Source: Flavicella sp049625305 (GTDB taxonomy: Bacteria; Bacteroidota; Bacteroidia; Flavobacteriales; Flavobacteriaceae). From it: 23,904 nucleotides of DNA. The position numbers and the translations under genes were made by a program. The stretch spans positions 1-23,904 of the forward strand of contig JBMZVD010000030.1 in assembly GCA_049625305.1 (NCBI GenBank). The letters are read 5' to 3'. Below, piece after piece: positions 14,314-21,039 of this stretch (positions within the stretch are counted from its first letter, which is position 1; every line of letters starts with the position of its first letter). A model generated the notes under the pieces. That model did no database searches. It had not been told where the DNA came from and was given only the letters and a program-made list of their open reading frames with translations.

Positions 14314-16365
14314 ATGAGTGTTATGAAGTGTGTATCAGAAGTTATAAAAATTTATATCCTACAAACTATTCTTGGAGCTTGCAGTTTTTCAGATCACTAT
14401 GAAGTGCCTCCTATAGATTGCAAGCCTCTGTCTTTAAAAACTACAAATAGTTTAGCGCAATTGTATGATTTTACCTCCTATGCGAACTATACATTCACTG
14501 AAGAACGAATCGTAGCAGGTTATTTGATATCCAATGATGCATCAGGAAATATATACAAAACAATATACCTTCAAGACAGTCCTGATCAACCCACTATAGG
14601 AATACAAATTGCCTTGGAGCAGACCTATCTGTATACACTATTTCCTGTGGGAACTAAAATATACATACAGTTGAAAGGTTTGACATTTGGGTATCGATTT
14701 GGAACTTTACAATTAGGGAAGTTGATAGATGGGCGTTTGTCTCCTATCCCAACATTTGAAATAGCATCTCATTTGTTTAGAACTTGTGAGTCCTATGTTA
14801 TAAAGCCTTTGATGGTGTCTTTAGATTCGGATATTTCAGCTTATAAAAACAGATTGATTCGTATCACAAATACTCAGTTTGAAAAGCTTGGAGAAGTACA
14901 GTCTTATGGTGAAATTGGCGACAATAGCACTGTGGAACGAGAAGTGTTTCAATTTTCGGATAATTGTCACTACTTGGGATCAATACCCTTAAAAATTAGT
15001 GGGTTTGCAGATTTTAAGGAGGCTGTGCTACCGAAAAACAAGGGAGTCTTAACAGGGATAGTTGGTTCTTATTACGACGACCAATTTTTGTTAATACGTG
15101 ATACTTTAGATGTTGTGTTTGATCAAGAAGCTTGTAATCAAGTAACACATACACAACCCACTATTTCTTTTGAGACTTTGCAGGGAATGTACCAAGGTAC
15201 TGCCGTGGAATTTGGAGATGCTGATCCGTTGTGGTTAGAATGTTTTGTCATCTCTAGTGATGTTTCTGGAAATTTTACAAATGAATTGTTTGTGCAAGAC
15301 GCATTAGAAAATCCAACAGCAGGTTTACGAGTATTACATAATGAAGTAAATTTGCACGAACGTTTTCAGCCAGGAGATAAATGCTTGCTCCGCCTCAATC
15401 GGTTGTATTTAGATAAGATAGGAGGGATCATGACCTTGGGTTATGCTTCAGAAAATTCCGTGACCGAGATTGCCCTAGGGAGATTGCAAAGACACTTGCT
15501 TGTATTGGAAAAAGGAGGGATGCTTGTTCCTCAATCATTGCATCTATCAACATTGGAACTTGAAGGTATTCCACAAACATTAATTCGTCTCAAAGACATT
15601 CAAATTACAGCTTCTGAAAAAGGAAAAGCTTTTGCATACTATTCTGGAGCACTACCAGCTATCCGAACCCTAGAAAGTTGTGGTGTTTTGAAAAATGGCT
15701 ATTTGTATACCGAAGGTACGGCCTCATTTGCAGCGACCGTATTTCCAATACAACAAATCTCTCTTACAGGTGTTTTGTATCGAAACGGAAAAGTTTTAAA
15801 CTTAAAAATTCGCACTCCAAACGATATAGAAGTACTTGGTGATTATCAAGTGTGCCAACGCGTCCCCCAAAAAGTTATGATCACTGAAATTGCAGACCCA
15901 GCGAATAATACTAAAGCGAGATTCGTAGAACTATACAATCCTTCTGACTTTTCTGTGTCATTAGATTATTGGTCATTACGAAAATATACCAACGCTACCA
16001 ACAGTTATTCAGAAGTAGATTTGTCTGGATTTATCATAGATCCAAATTCTTTTGTAGTACTTGGGAATACAGATTTTGGAATGTATTTCGACACGTTGCC
16101 ATGGCTAAGTTCCTCTTTTATTTCGGGAAACGGAGACGATGCGTATGTGTTGTTCAACGAACAAGGGCTTGTACAAGATGTCTATGGTGTTCCTTTAGAA
16201 GACGGTTCGGGTACTTGGTGGGACTACACAGATGGGAAAGCAATACGTAAAATAGAAATAGACGCACCCAATGTAAATTTTACATTGGAAGAATGGGAAA
16301 TTTATTCAAAATCTTTAGGGACAAGCCAAAATGTCCCTGACGATTTCAAACCATTCAAACGCTAA
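14314..16365 (+). CDS. Surface lipoprotein with two DUF5689 repeats and a C-terminal lamin-tail domain
   Basis: 683 aa from the ATG at 14314, preceded by the same bases (attgctaaaaATGag) as the receptor gene start. A lipobox LGAC gives Cys23. Two homologous modules follow. The first has a core at about 68-140 (VAGYLISNDASGN, IYLQD, PVGTKIYIQLKGL, GTLQLG). The second, at about 312-380, repeats this pattern (CFVISSDVSGN, LFVQDALENPTAG, PGDKCLLRLNRL, GIMTLG). These are DUF5689-type modules, and the pattern resembles OB-fold nucleic-acid-binding domains. Residues about 520-665 form a lamin-tail domain (VMITEIADP, RFVELYNPS, SVSLDYWSLRKY, VVLGN, DDAYVLFNEQG). It has no enzymatic motif and is likely the surface binding partner of the preceding receptor, playing the role SusD plays for SusC. 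Its stop codon interlocks with that of the convergent EEP gene. The DNA-binding role is inferred. Confidence 0.83.
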   Translation: MSVMKCVSEVIKIYILQTILGACSFSDHYEVPPIDCKPLSLKTTNSLAQLYDFTSYANYTFTEERIVAGYLISNDASGNIYKTIYLQDSPDQPTIGIQIALEQTYLYTLFPVGTKIYIQLKGLTFGYRFGTLQLGKLIDGRLSPIPTFEIASHLFRTCESYVIKPLMVSLDSDISAYKNRLIRITNTQFEKLGEVQSYGEIGDNSTVEREVFQFSDNCHYLGSIPLKISGFADFKEAVLPKNKGVLTGIVGSYYDDQFLLIRDTLDVVFDQEACNQVTHTQPTISFETLQGMYQGTAVEFGDADPLWLECFVISSDVSGNFTNELFVQDALENPTAGLRVLHNEVNLHERFQPGDKCLLRLNRLYLDKIGGIMTLGYASENSVTEIALGRLQRHLLVLEKGGMLVPQSLHLSTLELEGIPQTLIRLKDIQITASEKGKAFAYYSGALPAIRTLESCGVLKNGYLYTEGTASFAATVFPIQQISLTGVLYRNGKVLNLKIRTPNDIEVLGDYQVCQRVPQKVMITEIADPANNTKARFVELYNPSDFSVSLDYWSLRKYTNATNSYSEVDLSGFIIDPNSFVVLGNTDFGMYFDTLPWLSSSFISGNGDDAYVLFNEQGLVQDVYGVPLEDGSGTWWDYTDGKAIRKIEIDAPNVNFTLEEWEIYSKSLGTSQNVPDDFKPFKR

Positions 16366-17297
16366 GTTTTTAATAGAGTGTACACTGGAAAATGATCACT
16401 ACAACCTCCTTGGTAGTACCTGCCGGAATAGGTTCTAAATGGTTCTCCTCTGTGTCTGCCCCTTGGATTTGTCAAAAAGGAAGGATTGAAAATTTTACTT
16501 TCAAGAAATTGTAATCCATTGTTATTTGTTGAAAAAAAAATGTCAGACAAGAGTATTTGATCGAATAACATCCACTTGCCATAAAACTTTGAAGCTCCTT
16601 GACCTGCTTTGTATAATTCTAACATTGTGTTTTTTAAGCCTTCAACTGCAAGGTGATTTTGAATACTCTCGTCCGTTGGGTTGTCATTAAAGTCTCCGAG
16701 AACTATAATCCTAGGATTTGTATCTTTGATGTTGGCTATTTCTTTATGAATGGTTTGAGCAATCTTTATTCTCATTTGTTTCGTGACCTCATACCCGTTT
16801 CTTTTTGAAGGCCAATGGTTGATAAATACGTGTATTTTTTCTCCTTTTAACAAGCCTGAAACATACAATACATCTCGGGTAAATTCTTGATTACTGCATT
16901 TTTCAGTGTTGCTAGGAAGTATTTTTATGGCTTTTTCATCTTGTGGTTTGAAATGAATAGGGTCGTAAAGTAGTGCAACGTCGATGCCCCGATCATCGGG
17001 AGATTCATGGTGAATGAACTCGTATTGAGTTTCTTTCAATGCCTCTGAAGCACAGAGGTCTTTCAAGACAGTCTTGTTTTCAACCTCAGCTACCCCCACG
17101 AGAGAAGGAAGCGATTGTGTTTCAGCTAGCCCTATTTTTGAAATGGCATTTCCAAGTTTTTTTATTTTCAAATTGTATCGATAAGGCACCCATTTTTTTT
17201 TGCCTTTAGGTGTGAAATCACGATCCAGCGTGTGTGCTGCATCATATGGGTCGAATAAATTTTCAACATTGTAAAAAGCAACAGTGGTAAGTCCCAT
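16362..17297 (-). CDS. Endonuclease/exonuclease/phosphatase (EEP) family protein without signal peptide
   Basis: 311 aa. It is a paralogue of the lipoprotein at 10663-11745, with the same motif order: FYNVENLFD (Asn10), GVAEVEN (Glu71), RGIDVALLY (Asp106), INHWPSKRNG (Asn160/His161), LGDFNDNP (Asp202/Asn204), NPSFLTNPRGRHRG and SDHFPVY (Asp301/His302). The catalytic set is complete. The protein starts almost directly with the first catalytic strand. An in-frame stop eight codons upstream of the ATG rules out a missed signal peptide, so it should act in the cytoplasm. It would suit further breakdown of imported nucleotides or oligonucleotides, though this is inference. A TAAATTTG -7 element lies 27 bases upstream. 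Its TAG stop overlaps the TAA of the DUF5689 gene on the other strand. Confidence 0.87.
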   Translation of the reverse strand: MGLTTVAFYNVENLFDPYDAAHTLDRDFTPKGKKKWVPYRYNLKIKKLGNAISKIGLAETQSLPSLVGVAEVENKTVLKDLCASEALKETQYEFIHHESPDDRGIDVALLYDPIHFKPQDEKAIKILPSNTEKCSNQEFTRDVLYVSGLLKGEKIHVFINHWPSKRNGYEVTKQMRIKIAQTIHKEIANIKDTNPRIIVLGDFNDNPTDESIQNHLAVEGLKNTMLELYKAGQGASKFYGKWMLFDQILLSDIFFSTNNNGLQFLESKIFNPSFLTNPRGRHRGEPFRTYSGRYYQGGCSDHFPVYTLLKT

Positions 17298-17324
17298 AAT
17301 AGCAAAGTGTTTTTGTCGAAATTA

Positions 17325-17332
17325 CAAATTTA
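17325..17332 (-). promoter_or_regulatory. Candidate -7 promoter element for the second EEP gene
   Basis: The minus strand reads TAAATTTG, a full match to TAnnTTTG, ending 27 bases before the ATG at 17297. Confidence 0.45.
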
Positions 17333-17406
17333 GATGCTTAAAAATCTGTTAGGATTTGCTTTGTAAGTTAAAAAAAATACTCATGTCACGCTGCTCTAAA
17401 ATATTG

Positions 17407-17414
17407 TACATTTG
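17407..17414 (+). promoter_or_regulatory. Candidate -7 promoter element just before the hflX start
   Basis: TACATTTG matches TAnnTTTG and ends only four bases before the chosen ATG at 17419. If used, transcription would begin at or next to the start codon, giving a leaderless message. No -33 partner is obvious. Confidence 0.3.
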
Positions 17415-17418
17415 TGGC

Positions 17419-18636
17419 ATGATTGATAAGAAAAAAGTAACCTCTGAAAAAACAGTCCTTATAGGTGTTGTGACCCAGCATCAAGACGAAGAAAAAGCGA
17501 AGGAGTTTTTAGATGAGTTGGAGTTTTTAGTTAAAACTGCAGGGGGTGTTTCTGTAAAAAGATTTACACAAAAAGTTGAAAAACCTCATGCTAAGACTTT
17601 TATAGGTTCTGGTAAATTAGAAGAAGTAAAACGTTATATAGATACCCATCATATAGGGACAGCCGTTTTTGATGACGAATTGTCACCTGCACAGTTACGA
17701 AATATTGAAAAAGTCCTTGATTGTAAGATTCTGGACAGGACGAATTTGATTCTGGATATATTTGCCCAGCGTGCTCAAACCAGTTATGCTCGTACACAAG
17801 TAGCTTTGGCTCAATGTCAGTATTTATTACCTAGATTGACAAAGCTTTGGACTCACCTTGACAAACAAAAAGGGGGTATTGGTCTTCGTGGACCTGGAGA
17901 GACGGAAATTGAAACGGATAGGCGTATTGTAAGAGATCAGATTACGGTGTTGAAAAAGAAGCTCGCCACCATAGACAAACAGATGGCTATCCAGAGAAAA
18001 AATCGTGGAAAACTCGTTAGAGTTGCTTTGGTTGGATATACTAATGTTGGAAAGTCAACTCTGATGAATGTTATTAGTAAGTCGGATGTTTTCGCAGAAA
18101 ACAAATTGTTTGCTACTTTGGATACAACCGTTCGTAAAGTGGTTGTGAAAAACCTACCATTTCTTTTGACGGATACTGTTGGGTTTATTAGAAAACTTCC
18201 AACACAGCTTGTTGAATCTTTCAAATCGACTTTGGATGAGGTGCGCGAAGCAGATTACTTATTACATGTTGTCGATGTATCACATAAAAATTTTGAAGAC
18301 CACATTACTTCAGTAAATAAGATATTACAGGAGATAGATAGTATAGACAAGCCAGTGATGATGGTGTTCAATATGATTGACGCATATGAACCTGAAGTAA
18401 TTGAAGAAGATGATTTGGTGACCGTAAAAACAAAAGCTCATTATACTCTTGAAGAACTTCAAAAGTCTTGGATGTCAAAAATGGAAAACAACTGTGTTTT
18501 TATTTCAGCTTTACACAAAGAAAACCTAGAAGATTTCAAATCTAAGGTTTATGAAGAGGTGAAAAAAATTCACATCAAGCGCTTTCCCTATAACAATTTT
18601 TTGTACCAAGAGTACGATGTTCCTTCAGAGGAATAG
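17419..18636 (+). CDS. hflX: GTPase HflX
   Basis: 405 aa from the ATG at 17419; longer in-frame starts at 17356 and 17383 would add residues unlike the family (MSRCSKILYICG). HflX binds the large ribosomal subunit and can split stalled or stress-inactivated 70S ribosomes. The N-terminal domain (1-180) has FIGSGKLEEV, FDDELSPAQLRN, DRTNLILDIFAQRAQT and the glycine-rich GGIGLRGPGETEIETDRR. The GTPase domain (about 200-390) has G1 GYTNVGKST (206-214), G2 DTTVR (235-239), G3 DTVGF (252-256), G4 NMID (318-321) and G5 SAL (363-365). G4 is normally NKxD; here Lys is replaced by Met through a single codon change (ATG for AAG). Otherwise the protein is intact. It is a single gene ended by a strong bidirectional terminator. 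Confidence 0.95.
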   Translation: MIDKKKVTSEKTVLIGVVTQHQDEEKAKEFLDELEFLVKTAGGVSVKRFTQKVEKPHAKTFIGSGKLEEVKRYIDTHHIGTAVFDDELSPAQLRNIEKVLDCKILDRTNLILDIFAQRAQTSYARTQVALAQCQYLLPRLTKLWTHLDKQKGGIGLRGPGETEIETDRRIVRDQITVLKKKLATIDKQMAIQRKNRGKLVRVALVGYTNVGKSTLMNVISKSDVFAENKLFATLDTTVRKVVVKNLPFLLTDTVGFIRKLPTQLVESFKSTLDEVREADYLLHVVDVSHKNFEDHITSVNKILQEIDSIDKPVMMVFNMIDAYEPEVIEEDDLVTVKTKAHYTLEELQKSWMSKMENNCVFISALHKENLEDFKSKVYEEVKKIHIKRFPYNNFLYQEYDVPSEE

Positions 18637-18654
18637 TGATTTGAGATCTAAAAA

Positions 18655-18695
18655 AATATAAAATCCCCGTAATCTTATGATTACGGGGATTTTTA
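18655..18695. terminator. Strong bidirectional terminator between hflX and the DUF3078 gene
   Basis: A perfect 14-bp stem (18661-18674 with 18679-18692, core tccccgtaatc) closes on a TTAT tetraloop, with A-rich sequence before and T-rich sequence after it. It serves the convergent hflX (stop at 18636) and the DUF3078 gene (stop at 18712). Confidence 0.92.
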
Positions 18696-18711
18696 CATGT
18701 AGCTATTTTTT

Positions 18712-19601
18712 CTAGAAAACATAGCTAATACCTACTCCAAAAGTTTGTTTTACCTGTAGAGCTTGTAAGGCATTATCATCGTATACTGCTTGGAATGTCA
18801 AGTTTGTAGAAAAGACATCGTTAATTTTCATGACCAAGTTCATGGTGTAATCTGTGTCTACGTTTTGAGGTCTGTCTTTGTAGTCCGCAAATAGTGTCAA
18901 AATATTTTCCATGGATATGTTTTCCATCAAATTGACTCTGTAGTAACCACGGAAATTCATACCAAATTCATAGCGTCCAGTTTTTCCTGGAGCAACTCCA
19001 AACGTTTCAACATCGTTACTCGATACAAATTCAGTTCCGTTGTAGGTGAAAATTTCTGAGGTGATGATATTGAATTTAGAGGTTACAGGAGCGAAGTTGA
19101 ACGAGAAATCATCACTTTTTTTCCAAAAGAGACCAGGACCAAAACTAATAAATACGGGTTTGAAAAAACCAGATGTTGGATATTGTGTATTGTCTCCTTC
19201 AAAACTTTCGGTAAAGTCATGTCCATCTAAAAATTGTGTTTTTATATTCCCGAAAAAAGAGAAACTCCACTGTTTGTCAAAATTCTTGGCAAGGATGGAG
19301 TTTAATTCCAAACGGTCGTCAGTTTTTTTGGGGTCTTCTCCTTGTATGGCTGAAACTCCTACAAAAGCAATAATCTTATTGTCGAAAACCCATCCATTTT
19401 TACTGTAGTTAAAATCGTAGTTGAGGTTTACATTTCCTGTAAAAGCATTTTCTCCACCTGGTAACCAGTTTGAAAAGGCAGATTGGTTCATCAGAAAGGT
19501 AAGCTTACCTGTTGTTTTCCATCCCTCCTCGTTTTTGTCTTCTTCTTGAGCGATTAGAATATTACAAATAAGAGAAGGCTACATAGTAGTAGTTTTTTCA
19601 T
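18712..19601 (-). CDS. DUF3078 family outer-membrane protein, frameshifted in the signal peptide
   Basis: The mature part is a DUF3078 protein (PF11276), a Bacteroidota family predicted to form an outer-membrane beta-barrel; its role is unknown. Visible features are NQSAFSNWLPGGENA, alternating barrel strands (TGNVNLNYDFNY, WVFDNKIIAF) and the C-terminal TFGVGISYVF ending in Phe. The natural start is ATG at 19601, giving MKKLLLCSLLLF and then a stop. The main frame has no ATG until 19491, inside the mature domain. One extra base near 19571 (in CTTCTCTTATT) would restore MKKLLLCSLLLICNILIAQ joined to EEDKNEEGW, a normal signal peptide with cleavage after A. As read, the gene cannot make an exported protein: either a real one-base deletion or a sequencing error. 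Last of the sufE-DUF59-DUF2480 run, 7 bases after the previous stop. Confidence 0.82.
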
Positions 19602-19608
19602 AGAGTTG

Positions 19609-20127
19609 TTATTTAGTTGGTTTTGTAGATTTGTATAGAGGTACAGTGGAACAAGCTTCTCCAAACATAATAGATTTCACTAAAGGGTATATTTTGGTGA
19701 CCAATTGTGTGTAGGCAGATGCAGGAATAGGTTTGTTTGCACATCCTTTGACAATGACTCTTTTGTCTTTTAGGTTACTCGCGTCATAGGAATTTATAAT
19801 TTCTTCATAAATTACTGTTTCCAAAAGATTTAAATCCCCGACAATTATTTTTTTTGCATAAGGTGTTGCTTTGGTAGTGATTAGCATATATGCCCATGAG
19901 GGAATAATTGCATCCACAGAACATGTCAGTGCTACATAGCAATCTTGTAGGGAAGCCCAATCGTAAGTTTCGATAGCTTCTCTGAAATCTTTTTCTTTTA
20001 AGATCAGGTCTTGATAGAGCCACTGTCTGATATCAAATAAGACTCTTTGTCCTTTTGGGTAAAAATCCTCAAGATCAATGGTAGTCAGAGATTTATTTTG
20101 AGCGACTCTGTTTACGATTTCTTCCAT
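19609..20127 (-). CDS. DUF2480 family protein
   Basis: 172 aa, cytosolic, a small family found in Bacteroidota (PF10652) with no proven function. Recognisable blocks are the N-terminal VNRVAQNKSLTTIDLEDFYP, then QWLYQDLILKEKDFR, CYVALTCSVDAIIPSWAYM and VIVKGCANKPIPASAY, which holds a conserved-looking Cys-Ala-Asn; other Cys lie at about 63 and 69. In flavobacteria it usually sits among SUF iron-sulfur assembly genes, as here (11 bases after the DUF59 gene). A role in Fe-S cluster assembly or repair is therefore plausible from context only. Confidence 0.85.
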   Translation of the reverse strand: MEEIVNRVAQNKSLTTIDLEDFYPKGQRVLFDIRQWLYQDLILKEKDFREAIETYDWASLQDCYVALTCSVDAIIPSWAYMLITTKATPYAKKIIVGDLNLLETVIYEEIINSYDASNLKDKRVIVKGCANKPIPASAYTQLVTKIYPLVKSIMFGEACSTVPLYKSTKPTK

Positions 20128-20138
20128 AGAATAAGTTT

Positions 20139-20459
20139 TTATAGAAATCCAAGTTCTAATTTTGCCTCTTCACTCATCATGTCTTGAGTCCATGCGGGAT
20201 CAAAAGTTATTTCCACTTCTGCACTGTCAATTTCTTCCAGTTGTTCAACTTTGTCTTCTACTTCTTTCGGTAGCGTTTCTGCAACTGGACAATTGGGAGT
20301 GGTCAAAGTCATTAAGATTTTAGCCTCCTTATGTTCGTTGATCATTACATCATATATCAAACCTAATTCGTAGATGTCTACAGGAATTTCAGGATCAAAA
20401 ATAGTCTTTAGTACTTGTACTATTTTTTCCCCAATATCCTCTATTTCTTTTTCTTCCAT
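20139..20459 (-). CDS. DUF59/MIP18-type Fe-S cluster assembly factor (SufT-like)
   Basis: 106 aa, full length for a single DUF59 domain (PF01883). The signature DPEIPVDIYELGLIY (22-36) and TLTTPNCPVAETLP (51-64) with the reactive Cys57 are present, and FDPAWTQDMMSEEAK closes the domain. Family members help mature Fe-S proteins, probably by acting as a carrier or adaptor late in assembly. It lies between sufE and DUF2480 on the same strand. The 60-base gap upstream holds a full TAnnTTTG element, so it may have its own promoter besides read-through from sufE. Confidence 0.9.
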   Translation of the reverse strand: MEEKEIEDIGEKIVQVLKTIFDPEIPVDIYELGLIYDVMINEHKEAKILMTLTTPNCPVAETLPKEVEDKVEQLEEIDSAEVEITFDPAWTQDMMSEEAKLELGFL

Positions 20460-20481
20460 GTGTTTTAATTTTCGACCATTA

Positions 20482-20489
20482 CAAAGATA
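20482..20489 (-). promoter_or_regulatory. Candidate -7 promoter element for the DUF59 gene
   Basis: The minus strand reads TATCTTTG, a full TAnnTTTG match ending 22 bases before the ATG at 20459. Confidence 0.45.
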
Positions 20490-20519
20490 CTAATTTATGT
20501 ATTTTGTAGTGTTTTCTGA

Positions 20520-20942
20520 TTATTGAAGTTTTGTTTGAAAACCAAGAGCATAGAGTTTGATTTGCTTGATCATCGATACCAAACCGTTTGCCCTGGTAGG
20601 TGAAAGGTGTTCTTTGAGTTCAATCTCATCGATGAATGTCATGTTTGCTCCAATGATATCTTCGGGCTTTTGCCCGTTGAATACTCGCAACAAAAGGGCT
20701 ACAATTCCTTTGGTCAATATCGCATCACTATCTGCAGTAAAATGTAATTTTCCATCCTCAAATTCAGAATGCAACCATACTTTTGATTGGCAACCTTTGA
20801 TGAGGTTTTCTTCTAACTTGTAGTTTTCATCTATAAGGTTTAGAGATTTTCCAAGGTCAATGATGTATTCATAACGCTCCATCCAATCTTCAAACATAGC
20901 AAACTCATCAATAATTTCTTCTTGTATTTCTTTGATAGTCAT
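20520..20942 (-). CDS. sufE: Cysteine desulfuration protein SufE
   Basis: 140 aa, usual length. SufE accepts sulfur from the SufS cysteine desulfurase and passes it to the SufBCD scaffold for Fe-S cluster synthesis in the cytosol. The acceptor cysteine is Cys51 in LIKGCQSKVWL, the same position as in E. coli SufE. Other family marks are WMERYEYIIDLGK (20-32), SDAILTKGIVALLLRVFNGQ and LSPTRANGLVSMI. The sufS and sufBCD genes are not in this window. The gene is divergent from the PfkB-type kinase, and adjacent -7 elements for both directions lie at 20953-20968. Confidence 0.95.
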   Translation of the reverse strand: MTIKEIQEEIIDEFAMFEDWMERYEYIIDLGKSLNLIDENYKLEENLIKGCQSKVWLHSEFEDGKLHFTADSDAILTKGIVALLLRVFNGQKPEDIIGANMTFIDEIELKEHLSPTRANGLVSMIKQIKLYALGFQTKLQ

Positions 20943-20968
20943 ATTTTAAACTTATTTTTGCAAAGTTA
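20931..20968. promoter_or_regulatory. Divergent promoters for sufE and the PfkB-family kinase
   Basis: On the plus strand TTTG (20931-20934), an 18-base spacer and TATTTTTG (20953-20960) match the Bacteroidota -33/-7 pattern well and would serve the kinase gene (ATG at 21040). On the minus strand TAACTTTG (20968-20961) is a -7 match 18 bases before the sufE ATG (20942). The two -7 boxes abut as the near-palindrome TATTTTTGCAAAGTTA, so the two promoters probably compete for polymerase. Confidence 0.55.
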
Positions 20969-21039
20969 TTGAATCACAATGAAGTTTGAACGGTTTTGTA
21001 AAAAAGATTCAAACTTTTTAAAAGACTAAAAATCAGTAT

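Noticed and set aside
1175..17297. Treating the secreted endonuclease I at 1175-3019 as part of the EEP/receptor locus
   Set aside because: It is separated by more than 7 kb of unrelated housekeeping genes; a shared role in nucleic-acid use is possible, but there is no genetic linkage.
17356..17418. Longer hflX N-terminus (starts at 17356 or 17383)
   Set aside because: The added residues do not resemble HflX, and a candidate promoter element lies inside this stretch.
18661..18692. Perfect 14-bp inverted repeat as a mobile-element end or CRISPR repeat
   Set aside because: It is a single copy with a tetraloop between convergent genes, which is a normal bidirectional terminator.
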